Assembly: GCA_937996535.1 (NCBI GenBank)
Contig: CALKVF010000077.1
Location: 32,302-96,301 of the forward strand
Reading direction: 5' to 3'
DNA: 64,000 nucleotides
Origin: an uncultured Novosphingobium sp.
GTDB lineage: Bacteria > Pseudomonadota > Alphaproteobacteria > Sphingomonadales > Sphingomonadaceae
Part shown: positions 8,161 to 16,742 of the stretch, piece by piece
Layout of the letters: the number at the start of each line of letters is the position of its first letter
How positions within the stretch are numbered: the first letter of the stretch is position 1
Position numbers and translations under genes: made by a program
The notes under the pieces: generated by a model
Database searches by the model: none
The model's input: only the letters and a program-made list of their open reading frames with translations
Told to the model about the DNA's origin: nothing

Positions 8161-9675
8161 TCACCGCCCCTGCCCCGCCTTGACGGCGCAGACGTGGGCG
8201 ATGAACTCGTCATGCGAGGGAAACTGGCTGATCGGCGCGGTCATCAGCGTGCGCAGATCCTTGAGGAACCCGGCCAGTTCGTCGCGCGTCAGCACGTCGG
8301 CCAGCGGGTGGTAGGTATCGGGCATGATGTTCTGCCCGACCAGCACCTGAAACCAGCCGACCTCGGCAAACAGTTCATCCTGTTCGCGGAAGATCCGGCC
8401 CGTGGCCTTGAACAGCGCGATCTTGTCATGCAGCGTTTCGGGCAGGTCCATTTCGCGCAGATCCCGCCAGAACGGTTCGTCGCGCTGGTTGGCGGTGTAG
8501 TGTAGGATGATGAAATCGCGGATCCGCTCGTAATCGTAGGCGATCCGGCGGTTGTAGGCATCGACATTGGCCTGGGCAAAGCCGCGATCCGGAAAGTGCG
8601 AGATCAGCCGCGCGATGCCGTTCTGCACCAGATGGATCGAAGTCGATTCCAGCGGCTCGATGAAGCCCGAGGACAGCCCCAGCGCGATGACGTTGCGGTT
8701 CCAGGCGAGCCGCCGCATCCCCGTCTTGAAGGCAATGGTGCGCGGATCGGCCAGCGGCTCGCCCTCAACCGTATCGAGCAGGATCCGGGTCGCCTCGTCC
8801 TCGCTCATATAGGCGCTGGAAAAGACGTGGCCGTTGCCGGTGCGGTGCTGCAGCGGAATGCGCCACTGCCAGCCGGCAGGATGGGCGATCGACTGGGTAT
8901 AGGGGCGGATCGGGCCGACGTTGGCAGTCGGCACGGCAATCGCGCGGTCGCTGGGCAGCCAGTGGCTCCAGTCGACATAGCCGGTTTCGAGCGTCTGCTC
9001 GATCAGCAGCCCGCGAAAGCCCGAGCAATCGATGAACAGTTCGCCGGCAAACTCCTCGCCGGATTCCATCGTGACCGAGCGAACGAACCCGGTGTCGGGC
9101 GCCAGATTGACGCCCACGATCTTGCCTTCGCTGCGCACCACGCCGGCGCGTTCGGCATGGCCGCGCAGGAACCGGGCATAGAGCGCCGCATCGAAGTGGA
9201 ACGCATAGGCCGGCCCATCGAGCTGGGTGCCCGGAATGCGCGCCGCGCGCGCAAAGCGGCCAGCGCGGGCCAGGGTTTCGTTGAAGGAATAGTGGCCCAG
9301 CGGCTCGGCCACGCCTTCGCGCTGGCCCCGCAGCCAATATTGCCAGAATTCGATGAGATCGAGGCTTTGGCCGATCTGCCCGAAGGCGTGCATGTAACTG
9401 TCGCCAACCCGGCCCCAGTCACGAAATTCGATGCCCAGCTTGAAGCTGCCCTGGGTGGCGCGCACGAATTCATCTTCGTCCAGCCGAACCAGACCGTTGA
9501 ACAGGCGGATCGAGGGAATGGTGGCTTCGCCGACGCCGACAATGCCGATCTCTTCGCTTTCGATAAGCCGGATGCGCAGCTGATCGCCCATGGTCGCGGA
9601 CAGTGCGGCCGCGGCCATCCAGCCCGAGGTTCCGCCGCCGACGATGACGACGTCGCGGATGCGACTATCGCTCAC
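8161..9675 (-). CDS. Tryptophan-halogenase-family flavoprotein in a sugar-uptake locus
   Basis: FAD-binding protein of 504 residues related to tryptophan halogenase PrnA. It has the Rossmann motif VIVGGGTSGWMAAAAL, the family's GVGEATIPSI, the WxWxIP motif in GWQWRIPLQHRTGNG, and a lysine in GSFKLGIEF near the position of the catalytic lysine of PrnA. A GTG start is read as MSDSRIRDVVIVGGG with GGGAGA upstream. In sphingomonads, caulobacters and xanthomonads such genes commonly sit beside TonB receptors and glycosidases, where no halogenated product is known; a role in receptor or ligand modification is a guess. It lies between the TonB receptor and the amylase on one strand, so it is probably co-transcribed, perhaps by read-through of the strong terminator-like hairpin upstream. 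Confidence 0.85.
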   Translation of the reverse strand: MSDSRIRDVVIVGGGTSGWMAAAALSATMGDQLRIRLIESEEIGIVGVGEATIPSIRLFNGLVRLDEDEFVRATQGSFKLGIEFRDWGRVGDSYMHAFGQIGQSLDLIEFWQYWLRGQREGVAEPLGHYSFNETLARAGRFARAARIPGTQLDGPAYAFHFDAALYARFLRGHAERAGVVRSEGKIVGVNLAPDTGFVRSVTMESGEEFAGELFIDCSGFRGLLIEQTLETGYVDWSHWLPSDRAIAVPTANVGPIRPYTQSIAHPAGWQWRIPLQHRTGNGHVFSSAYMSEDEATRILLDTVEGEPLADPRTIAFKTGMRRLAWNRNVIALGLSSGFIEPLESTSIHLVQNGIARLISHFPDRGFAQANVDAYNRRIAYDYERIRDFIILHYTANQRDEPFWRDLREMDLPETLHDKIALFKATGRIFREQDELFAEVGWFQVLVGQNIMPDTYHPLADVLTRDELAGFLKDLRTLMTAPISQFPSHDEFIAHVCAVKAGQGR

Positions 9676-9735
9676 AACCCATCTCCCTTCCGTTCACGGA
9701 CAAATATTCTGAAACAGTTTTGGTCGGAAGAAAAT

Positions 9736-9764
9736 GGCGGGCCCGGAACCGGTCCGGGCCCGCC
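9736..9764 (-). terminator. Rho-independent terminator after the TonB receptor
   Basis: A perfect 12-bp stem (9736-9747 with 9753-9764) with a 5-base loop is followed on the minus strand by ATTTTCTT. It lies 8 bp past the receptor stop codon and 60 bp before the halogenase start, so it probably lowers expression of the downstream enzymes relative to the abundant receptor. Confidence 0.8.
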
Positions 9765-9772
9765 GGTAGTCA

Positions 9773-12493
9773 TTAGAACTTGTAGGTAACGCCAACCATG
9801 AAGTTGCGGCCATAGTTCTGGTAGTCACGCACCTGGCGGCTGTCGCCGTTCTGGTAGGTAATGAAGGGTTCGTTGGTCAGGTTGCTGGCCTGCAGCAACA
9901 CGCCCAGCCCTTCGAGCGAACCGCTCTGGAAGGTGTAACCGATCTGGGCATCGACGACGAATTCCGCGCCGGCCATGATGTGGTCACGCGCCAGGCTGAG
10001 GCCCGAGACTTCGGCCAGGAACTCCGAGCGGTAACGCCCCGAGGCGCGCGCCTGGAAGCCGTTCTTTTCGTAGTAGACCGTGCCGTTTACGACCCAACGC
10101 GACAGACCCGGCATCGAGATCGGGTCGGCGCCGCCTTCCTTCACTTCGCTGTCGGTGTAGGACGCGCTGCTGACCAGGCCGAAGCCGTCCAGCGTGGTCG
10201 AGAAGGTGCTGAAGGGCAGCGAAAGCGAAGCTTCGAAGCCATAGACCTTGCCCGACTGACCATTCTGCCACTGCGACACGATGCCCTGGTTGAACGTCGG
10301 GGTGACGTTGCCCGGGGTCGGGGTGCCGGTGAAGTCGAAGGTCGAATTCTGGCGGTAGATCCAGTTTTCGAGGTGCTTGTAGAACGCACCAGCCGACACA
10401 TAGGCGCCGCGGCCGAAGTACTTTTCGACAGCGAGGTCAAGGGTATCGGCCATCAGCGGACGCAGCTTGGAGTTACCGACGCTGCCCGACCACGGCGAAC
10501 GCGTGATGCTGGCACCCGGGATGTTGTTGGCAGCATTGAAGCTGTAGCCAACGCCCGGATTGAGCTGGTCCATGCGGGCACGGGCCAGCATACGGGCCGC
10601 ACCGACGCGCAGCAGGGTCTGCGGCGCGATTTCATACGAGACGTTCAGGCTCGGCAGGAAGTCGGTGTACTTGTCGCCATCGGTGATCGGGCGCGAGATC
10701 GTGCCGCTACCCGGGTTCGACGCGGCATAGCCATCGGCCTGCTGGTCGGTGTGAACCACCTGCAGACCCGCGTTGCCCTTGAACCCGCCGCCGTTGAAGT
10801 TCGCCTGCACGAAGCCGGTCAGAACCTTTTCACGCACGACGAAGCTGTTGGTCAAGCGGCCCGGCGTCCACAGCGCCTCGTTGGTGAGGTTGTAGTTGCC
10901 GTCGTTGTAGTACTTCCAGGAATCGAACGAGACCATGCCCGGGATGCCGATGAAGTCGAGCTTCACGGGGCTGAACAGGTAGCTCGACGGAACCGCCGGG
11001 CTGGCCGGGTAGTTCTTGTTGGTCAGCACGAAGCCTTCGTCGATCAGCTGCTTGCGGCGGTCCGAATAGTTCGCACCGACGGTCACGTTTTCGATGAAGC
11101 CGTCCATCGCCTGAACCGCCTGGAGGCGGATCGACTGGAGGCGGTCCTTGATGGTCGGGCGGTTGACGAAGCCATCCTGGCAGTTCGCATGGGTGCCGCC
11201 GCAGCTGTTCCAGCCCTGCGGGTCGGTGATCACGAACAGCGCCGGATCAGCATAGTTGATCGTCGGCTGGAAGGTGATCACGCCGCCGGTCGAAGGCATG
11301 GTGAAGCCCAGGCTGTCGGTCGCGCCAACGCCGCCACCACGGCCGGTGCCGAGGTAGATTTCGAGGTTCTCTTCAACCTTCTTGAGCTTCGAGTAGCTCA
11401 GGTCGAGTTCGAGGGTCAGCGTGTCGTTGGCCTTGAACTGGGTGTTGTTGCCAATCGCCCAGATTTCGGCGTCGCGGTGCACGACATCGTTGCGCATCAC
11501 GGCTTCAACGCCGGTGTAGCGGCCCGAGGTGACCAGACCGTTGGCGGTGGTGTAACCCGGCTGAAGCTGGGCGCCCGACCACTGCAGCGGCAGTTCGATG
11601 CCGCGCAGACGCTGGTCGTCCTTGAACTTCGACCAGTAGCCGTCGAACGTGGTGTGGAAGCGGTCGTCCGGCTGCAGTTCGAGCACGCCCATCACGCCAT
11701 CGCGCTTGAGTTCATTCGACTTGGCATAGGGCTTGGCGCCGCCGATGACCTTGGTGGTCGAGTTGAGGTCGGGGTAGCCCCAGGCCTGCCAGCGCTGTTC
11801 CTGGGTCGGCGACTGCATACGGGCATAGCCGATCGCCCAGCCAGCGGTGCCGGCTTCGTTCTGATCGACATAGAACAGGTTGGCGCGGTAGCCCTTGTTC
11901 GAGATGTCGGGGTTGAGCTTGCCCAGATCGTTGAGTTCGGCGCGGGCGCCCAGCACGATCTGACGCTTGCCATAGGCCAGCGGACGGATCGTCTTCATGT
12001 CGATCGTGCCGCCCAGGGCCTGGCCGATCAGCTTGGCATCAGGGGTCTTGTAGACCACCGCGCCGTTGAGCAGTTCGCTCGGATACTGGTCGAGTTCGAC
12101 GCCGCGGTTGTTGCCGGCGCTGACCTGTTCGCGGCCGTTGAGCAGCGTGGTGGTGAAGTCGGGCGCAAGACCGCGGATCGAAACCACGTTGGCGCGGCCG
12201 TCAAGGCGCTGGGTCGCAAGGCCCGGCAGGCGCGACAGCGACTCGGCGATCGACAGGTCGGGCAGCTTGCCGATGTCTTCGGCGGCCACGACTTCGACGA
12301 TCGACGTGCTGGCCTTCTTCTGCGCGGCCGAGGTATCAAGCGAACCGCGATAGCCGGTCACGACGATGGCGTCGTCAGCCGAAGCGGCAGCAGCGTCCTG
12401 CGCGTAAACGACAGTCGGCAGCGCCACGGCGCTGACCGCCAGCGCCAGGGCCGAAACGCCCATGTCGCTGGAGAATTTGGTGCGAAGTGTCAC
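9773..12493 (-). CDS. TonB-dependent receptor, probable maltodextrin receptor
   Basis: Outer-membrane gated channel of 906 residues, predicted to take up maltodextrins with TonB-ExbBD energy. The signal peptide runs to TVVYAQDA, followed by the plug domain: ASTSIVEVVAAEDIGKLPDLS, then LSRLPGLATQRLDGRANVVS and the conserved IRGLAPDFTTTLLNGREQ. The long beta-barrel ends YGRNFMVGVTYKF with the terminal phenylalanine of outer-membrane proteins. The GTG start has GGGAGAG seven bases upstream. The plug has the length and KLPDLSIAESLSRLPG wording of receptors in carbohydrate loci of sphingomonads and xanthomonads. A LacI-type operator-like site lies about 140 bp upstream, and the divergent gene is a LacI regulator, so induction by maltodextrin is the natural inference. 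Confidence 0.9.
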   Translation of the reverse strand: MTLRTKFSSDMGVSALALAVSAVALPTVVYAQDAAAASADDAIVVTGYRGSLDTSAAQKKASTSIVEVVAAEDIGKLPDLSIAESLSRLPGLATQRLDGRANVVSIRGLAPDFTTTLLNGREQVSAGNNRGVELDQYPSELLNGAVVYKTPDAKLIGQALGGTIDMKTIRPLAYGKRQIVLGARAELNDLGKLNPDISNKGYRANLFYVDQNEAGTAGWAIGYARMQSPTQEQRWQAWGYPDLNSTTKVIGGAKPYAKSNELKRDGVMGVLELQPDDRFHTTFDGYWSKFKDDQRLRGIELPLQWSGAQLQPGYTTANGLVTSGRYTGVEAVMRNDVVHRDAEIWAIGNNTQFKANDTLTLELDLSYSKLKKVEENLEIYLGTGRGGGVGATDSLGFTMPSTGGVITFQPTINYADPALFVITDPQGWNSCGGTHANCQDGFVNRPTIKDRLQSIRLQAVQAMDGFIENVTVGANYSDRRKQLIDEGFVLTNKNYPASPAVPSSYLFSPVKLDFIGIPGMVSFDSWKYYNDGNYNLTNEALWTPGRLTNSFVVREKVLTGFVQANFNGGGFKGNAGLQVVHTDQQADGYAASNPGSGTISRPITDGDKYTDFLPSLNVSYEIAPQTLLRVGAARMLARARMDQLNPGVGYSFNAANNIPGASITRSPWSGSVGNSKLRPLMADTLDLAVEKYFGRGAYVSAGAFYKHLENWIYRQNSTFDFTGTPTPGNVTPTFNQGIVSQWQNGQSGKVYGFEASLSLPFSTFSTTLDGFGLVSSASYTDSEVKEGGADPISMPGLSRWVVNGTVYYEKNGFQARASGRYRSEFLAEVSGLSLARDHIMAGAEFVVDAQIGYTFQSGSLEGLGVLLQASNLTNEPFITYQNGDSRQVRDYQNYGRNFMVGVTYKF

Positions 12494-12629
12494 GATGCAC
12501 TCTCCCTAAAACCACCGGATTTGCAAACAGGCACCGGTGTCCAACCCCCTCAGGCAGGCGGGTCCATTTGCTGGAACCTCCCCTGCTCAAGCTGGCCCAT
12601 AGGTCCGCGCCGAGCGCCGCCGGTAGTAG

Positions 12630-12641
12630 GCATACGTATAC
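12630..12641 (-). promoter_or_regulatory. LacI-type operator in front of the TonB receptor
   Basis: On the minus strand this reads GTATACGTATGC, centred on CG as LacI operators are; it matches the site at 13849-13860 at 11 of 12 positions in the same orientation relative to the gene it precedes. A possible -35 (TTGAAT) lies just upstream on the minus strand, so a bound repressor would block initiation of the receptor gene. The rest of the 300-bp intergenic stretch 12494-12793 shows no gene. Confidence 0.65.
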
Positions 12642-12793
12642 GCATAATATTCAACCCACAGCCCTGTGCCCGCAGGGACACGCCTTGTATGCAAGGCTTA
12701 CAAAGTGGCTGCGCGCTTGCCGCAAGGCGCGCCTGCGCCTAGAAGAACAAGGGGTCGGGACGCGAACCGCGCCGTGGGAGGCAATGACAGGTC

Positions 12794-13828
12794 ATGGGCC
12801 GCAAGCGCTCGTCCAAGCCGACAAGTTTCGACATCGCCTACCTTGCCGGGGTGTCCCAGCCGACCGTCAGCCGCGCGCTGCGCGGGTCGAAGTCGGTCAG
12901 CCTCGCCACGCGTCAGCGGATCGAGGCAATTGCCCGCGAACTGCACTACTCGGTCGACAAGAACGCCTCATCGCTGCGCTCGCAGCGCTCCAACACCATC
13001 GCCCTGTTGTTCTTCGAAGACCCCACCCCCGACGGCGCGAACATCAACCCGTTCTTCCTGGCCATGCTCGGCTCGATCACCCGGCACTGCGCCAATCGCG
13101 GGCTCGACCTGCTGATCTCGTTCCAGAAAATGGATGACGACTGGCACGTGCGCTATCTCGACAGCCACCGCGCCGACGGGCTGATCCTGCTCGGCTATGG
13201 CGATTTCACGGTCTACCGCACCCGGCTCTCGCAGCTGGTCGAACACGGCACCCGGTTCGTCCACTGGGGCTCGGTGCGCGAAGACACCATCGGTGCGGCC
13301 GTCGGCTCCGACAATTTCGGCGCAGGCCGGCTCGCGGCGGACCATCTGCTGGGCCTTGGCCGGCGGCGCATCGCCTTCTTCGGCCACGCCGACGAACACT
13401 ACCCCGAATTTGCCGACCGCTATCGCGGGCTGTGCGAAGGGCTGGCCGATGCCGGGGTGGCAATTGACCCCGCGCTCCAGCTCGACGCGCTCAACAACGA
13501 GGAAGCCGGGCGGGCCGCGGTGCGCACACTGATCGATGAGGCGATCCCGTTCGACGCGATCTTTGCCGCCAGCGATCTGATCGCGATCGGGGCGATGCGC
13601 GCCCTGACCGAGGCGGGCCTTGCGATCCCCGGCGATGTCGCGGTGGTTGGGTTCGATGATATTCCGGCAGCCTCGCTCACCACCCCGCCGCTGACCACGA
13701 TCATGCAGGATCTGAAAGCGGCGGGCGAGCTGCTGGTCGAAACATTGCTGGCGCAGATCGAGGACCAGCCGCCCGCCAACCGCACCCTGCCGACCCGGCT
13801 GATCCAGCGGCGCAGCACCTTGGGCTAA
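12794..13828 (+). CDS. LacI-family transcriptional repressor of the maltodextrin locus
   Basis: DNA-binding regulator of 344 residues. The N-terminal helix-turn-helix is SFDIAYLAGVSQPTVSRALR followed by hinge residues SLATRQRIEAIARELHY, and the rest is a periplasmic-binding-like sensor domain with DGLILLGYGDF, GRLAADHLLGLGRRRIAFFG and the effector-pocket stretch FAASDLIAIGAMRALTEAG. It is divergent from the TonB receptor and 95 bp upstream of the MFS transporter gene. Operator-like sites sit in front of both (12630-12641 and 13849-13860), which supports local control of uptake. The likely effector is maltose or a maltodextrin, by context only. The ATG has GGAGG 12 bases upstream, rather distant. 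Confidence 0.9.
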   Translation: MGRKRSSKPTSFDIAYLAGVSQPTVSRALRGSKSVSLATRQRIEAIARELHYSVDKNASSLRSQRSNTIALLFFEDPTPDGANINPFFLAMLGSITRHCANRGLDLLISFQKMDDDWHVRYLDSHRADGLILLGYGDFTVYRTRLSQLVEHGTRFVHWGSVREDTIGAAVGSDNFGAGRLAADHLLGLGRRRIAFFGHADEHYPEFADRYRGLCEGLADAGVAIDPALQLDALNNEEAGRAAVRTLIDEAIPFDAIFAASDLIAIGAMRALTEAGLAIPGDVAVVGFDDIPAASLTTPPLTTIMQDLKAAGELLVETLLAQIEDQPPANRTLPTRLIQRRSTLG

Positions 13829-13848
13829 CCGCGCCCGCGGGGGCCTAG

Positions 13849-13860
13849 GTATTCGTATGC
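13849..13860 (+). promoter_or_regulatory. LacI-type operator in front of the MFS transporter
   Basis: Reads GTATTCGTATGC and differs at a single position from the site before the TonB receptor. It lies between the LacI gene stop and the transporter start (64 bp upstream of the ATG), so the transporter should have its own repressible promoter rather than depend only on read-through from lacI. Confidence 0.6.
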
Positions 13861-13923
13861 ATGTTGCCCCGAAACGCGGGGCGTGCAAGCCAGCTGGCAC
13901 AGGGATTTGGGGGAAGATACGCG

Positions 13924-15414
13924 ATGGAAAAACTGCGGCAGGGCCGGGCTGGCCTGTTCAATATCAGCTTCGGCTTTTTCGGCATCCAGATCGGGTTTGC
14001 GCTGCAAAACGCCAACATGAGCCGGGTGTTCCAATCGCTCGGATCGAGCCTTGATGACCTCTCCGCGCTGTGGGTCGCGGCCCCGCTGACCGGGCTGCTG
14101 GTGCAGCCGGTGATCGGCCACCTGTCAGACCGCACCTGGCTTGGCCGGCTCGGGCGGCGGCGGCCCTATTTCCTGGCGGGCGCGCTGCTCGCCGCGCTGT
14201 CGCTGCTGGCCATGCCGGCCAGTTCGGCGCTGCTCTCGGCCGCGCTGCTGCTGTGGATGCTCGACGCCAGCCTCAACGTCTCGATGGAGCCGTTTCGCGC
14301 CTTCGTCGGCGATATGCTGCGCAAGGACCAGCACACCGCGGGCTATGCCGTGCAGACCGCCTTCATCGGCGCGGGCGCGGTGGTCGGCTCGCTGTTCCCC
14401 TATCTCCTCAGCCACTGGAACGTCTCGAACGAGGCGGTCGCCGGCGGCATTCCCGATACCGTGCGCTATTCGTTCTGGGCGGGCGGCGCCGCGCTGTTTG
14501 CCGCGGTGCTGTGGACCGTGCTGACCACCCGCGAATATTCGCCCGAGGAACTGCGCGCCTTTGGCGAAGCGGACGAGGCCGAGGCTGCCCCGGCAGTGTC
14601 CCTTGCCGCCCGCTCCAGCGCCGGGCCGTTCTGGTGGATCGTCGCGGGCATTGCGCTCGGCTTTGCCACCGAAACGCTCGGCCTGAAGAAGGAAGTGTTC
14701 CTGCTGGCCGCGCTGCTGGTTGGCTATGGTCTGCTCAGCCACATCGCGATCCGCATGGCCCGCGCGGGCCGCAGCGCCAACATGCTGACCCATATCGTCG
14801 GCGATTTTTCCGGTATGCCCGACATCATGAAGCGGCTGGCGCTGGTCCAGTTCTTCAGCTGGTCGGCCCTGTTCATCATGTGGATCCACACCACCCCGGT
14901 GGTCGCGCAGAACTTCTTCGGCTCGGCCGATCCGGCCAGCGCCGCCTATCAGGAGGGCGGTAACTGGGTGGGCGTGCTGTTCTCGGTCTACAACGGGGTG
15001 GCGGCGATCGCCGCGCTGGCGATCCTGCCCGCGCTGTCACGCCGGATCGGCAAGGCGCGCACCCATGTCGCCTGCCTTCTGGCAGGCGCGCTGGGCTACG
15101 CCAGCTTCTTCCTGTTCAAGGATCCGCAGCACCTGATCGTGGCCGAACTCGGCATCGGCCTCGCCTGGGCCTCGATCCTCGCCATGCCTTATGCGATCCT
15201 TGCAAGCAGCCTGCCGCAAAACAAGCTGGGCATCTACATGGGGCTGTTCAACGTCTTCGTGGTGGTGCCGCAGCTGCTGGTCGCAACGGTGATGGGCTCG
15301 ATCATGAAGGCGTTCTTCCCGACCGAGCCGATCTGGACCATGGCCTTTGCCGCGGGAACCCTGGTGCTCGCCGCGCTGGCGATGCTCAGGGTCAAGGTTC
15401 CCGGCGAGGCTTGA
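13924..15414 (+). CDS. MFS sugar transporter (GPH/SLC45-like maltose or sucrose carrier)
   Basis: Inner-membrane secondary transporter of 496 residues with about 12 hydrophobic segments. The start is the ATG of MEKLRQGRAGLFNISFGFFG, with the ribosome site GGGGGAAG seven bases upstream; an ATG 63 bp earlier has no such site. The motif QPVIGHLSDRTWLGRLGRRR between helices 2 and 3 is the major-facilitator loop in the form seen in plant/bacterial sucrose and maltose carriers, as are LWMLDASLNVSMEPFRAFVG and the late LAMPYAILASSLPQNKLGIYMG. It completes the uptake route: receptor in the outer membrane, periplasmic amylase, this carrier in the inner membrane and cytoplasmic glucosidase. The substrate is inferred from context. 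The gene converges on the flavin oxidoreductase with only 7 bp between stop codons. Confidence 0.9.
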   Translation: MEKLRQGRAGLFNISFGFFGIQIGFALQNANMSRVFQSLGSSLDDLSALWVAAPLTGLLVQPVIGHLSDRTWLGRLGRRRPYFLAGALLAALSLLAMPASSALLSAALLLWMLDASLNVSMEPFRAFVGDMLRKDQHTAGYAVQTAFIGAGAVVGSLFPYLLSHWNVSNEAVAGGIPDTVRYSFWAGGAALFAAVLWTVLTTREYSPEELRAFGEADEAEAAPAVSLAARSSAGPFWWIVAGIALGFATETLGLKKEVFLLAALLVGYGLLSHIAIRMARAGRSANMLTHIVGDFSGMPDIMKRLALVQFFSWSALFIMWIHTTPVVAQNFFGSADPASAAYQEGGNWVGVLFSVYNGVAAIAALAILPALSRRIGKARTHVACLLAGALGYASFFLFKDPQHLIVAELGIGLAWASILAMPYAILASSLPQNKLGIYMGLFNVFVVVPQLLVATVMGSIMKAFFPTEPIWTMAFAAGTLVLAALAMLRVKVPGEA

Positions 15415-15421
15415 GCCCTGT

Positions 15422-16657
15422 TTAGGCCGCCGCGCGCTGTTCCATCCAGCGGCGATAGACCTTGGCGCTGCGCGCCGCGCCCACCTGCGCCACGATCAGC
15501 GCCCACAGCGGCGACACCCCCGGCACGGTGCGGCGCCGGCGGCTGAGCCGGACCAGCTGATATTTGACCGCCGCCATGTGCGCGACCGAGGCCACCGCCT
15601 TGTTCTTCCATGTGATCGGCTTCAGCGCCGGGGCGCGATCGTGGCCCAGCCGCCAGCTGCGCACCAGATCGGGCTCGATCGCGAGCGCGGTGGCAATCCC
15701 CGCCATCGCAACTCCGCTATCCACCACCTGCTCGGCCACGGCCCGGCGGCGGATCCCGCCGGTGACCATCAGCGGCATCGTCGCAACCGCGGCAATGTCA
15801 TGCGCAAATTCGAGGAAATAGGCCTCACGTGCAAGGGTCCGCTCGTCGCGCGCCTCGCCCATCATCGCGGGGGCTTCGTAGCTCCCGCCCGACAGTTCGA
15901 CCAGATCGACCCCCAGCGGCGCGAGCATTGCCACCACCGCGCGGGCATCCTCGGGCGAGAAGCCGCCGCGCTGGAAATCGGCCGAATTGAGCTTGACCGA
16001 AACCGCAAAGCCCGGCGCCACCGCCGCCCGGATCCCGCGCACGACATCAAGCAGCAGCCGCGCCCGGTTTTCGAGGCTCCCGCCCCACTGGTCCTGCCGC
16101 TTGTTCGACAGCGGCGAAAGGAATTGGCTGAGCAAATAGCCATGCGCGGCGTGGATCTGCACCCCGGTGAACCCGGCCTGTTCGGCGAGCTTGGCCGTGG
16201 TCACGAAGCGATCGGCGATCTCGGCGATTTCGTCCGCGGTCAGTTCGCGCGGCATCGGGAACTGCTTGGACTGCGCGCCAAGATCAAGCGCGATGGCCGA
16301 AGGCGCGACCGTTTCCTGCCCCAGCCCGGCGGGCATCTGGCGACCGGGATGGTTGATCTGCATCCACACCTGCGCGCCCTTGCAGCGCGAGGCATCGGCC
16401 CAGGCCCGGAAGCGGTCCAGATGGCGGTCATCCTCGAGCAAGACCCCGCCCGGCCCGGTCATCGCGCGGGCATCGATCATGACGTTGCCGGTAATGATCA
16501 GCCCGACCTCGCCCTCGGCCCAGGCCGAATAGATTTGCAGCAGCTCGGCCGAGGGCGCGTGATCGGCATCGGCCAGGTTCTCTTCCATCGCGGCCTTGCC
16601 GATGCGGTTGGGAATGCTTGCGCCATTGGGCAGGACCAGCGGGGAAAACAGCGACAT
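15422..16657 (-). CDS. NADH:flavin oxidoreductase, Old Yellow Enzyme family
   Basis: FMN-dependent TIM-barrel reductase of 411 residues, probably reducing activated C=C bonds or acting in xenobiotic metabolism. Features: LVLPNGASIPNRIGKAAMEE at the N-terminus, the substrate-binding MQINHPGRQMP, GVQIHAAHGYLLSQFLSPLS followed by NKRQDQWGGSLENRARLLLD, and the phosphate-binding PLMVTGGIR. The C-terminal 60 residues after AIEPDLVRSWRLGHDRAPAL are longer than the classic OYE end and basic. The ATG has GGAG ten bases upstream. A MerR-type promoter directly upstream (16688-16718) and the divergent merR gene indicate dedicated, ligand-induced control. Confidence 0.9.
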   Translation of the reverse strand: MSLFSPLVLPNGASIPNRIGKAAMEENLADADHAPSAELLQIYSAWAEGEVGLIITGNVMIDARAMTGPGGVLLEDDRHLDRFRAWADASRCKGAQVWMQINHPGRQMPAGLGQETVAPSAIALDLGAQSKQFPMPRELTADEIAEIADRFVTTAKLAEQAGFTGVQIHAAHGYLLSQFLSPLSNKRQDQWGGSLENRARLLLDVVRGIRAAVAPGFAVSVKLNSADFQRGGFSPEDARAVVAMLAPLGVDLVELSGGSYEAPAMMGEARDERTLAREAYFLEFAHDIAAVATMPLMVTGGIRRRAVAEQVVDSGVAMAGIATALAIEPDLVRSWRLGHDRAPALKPITWKNKAVASVAHMAAVKYQLVRLSRRRRTVPGVSPLWALIVAQVGAARSAKVYRRWMEQRAAA

Positions 16658-16687
16658 CACACAATCTCCGGAATCAGATTTTGACGC

Positions 16688-16718
16688 AGCTTAACCTTTA
16701 AGTTAAGTTTAAGGTCAA
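16688..16718 (-). promoter_or_regulatory. MerR-type promoter with 19-bp spacer driving the flavin oxidoreductase
   Basis: On the minus strand: -35 TTGACC, a 19-base spacer, -10 TAAGCT. The spacer region is a 22-bp dyad (16694-16715) pairing at 9 of 11 positions, with arms ACCTT/AAGGT. An overlong 19-bp spacer filled by a dyad is the signature of promoters twisted open by MerR-family activators, and the adjacent divergent gene encodes such a regulator. It probably also autoregulates merR. Confidence 0.85.
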
Positions 16719-16742
16719 GCCCGAATGTGAAAGACTGCTTCG

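Noticed and set aside
9980..12742. 920-residue plus-strand ORF opposite the first TonB receptor
   Set aside because: Antisense shadow; the receptor on the minus strand has signal peptide, plug motifs and terminal phenylalanine.
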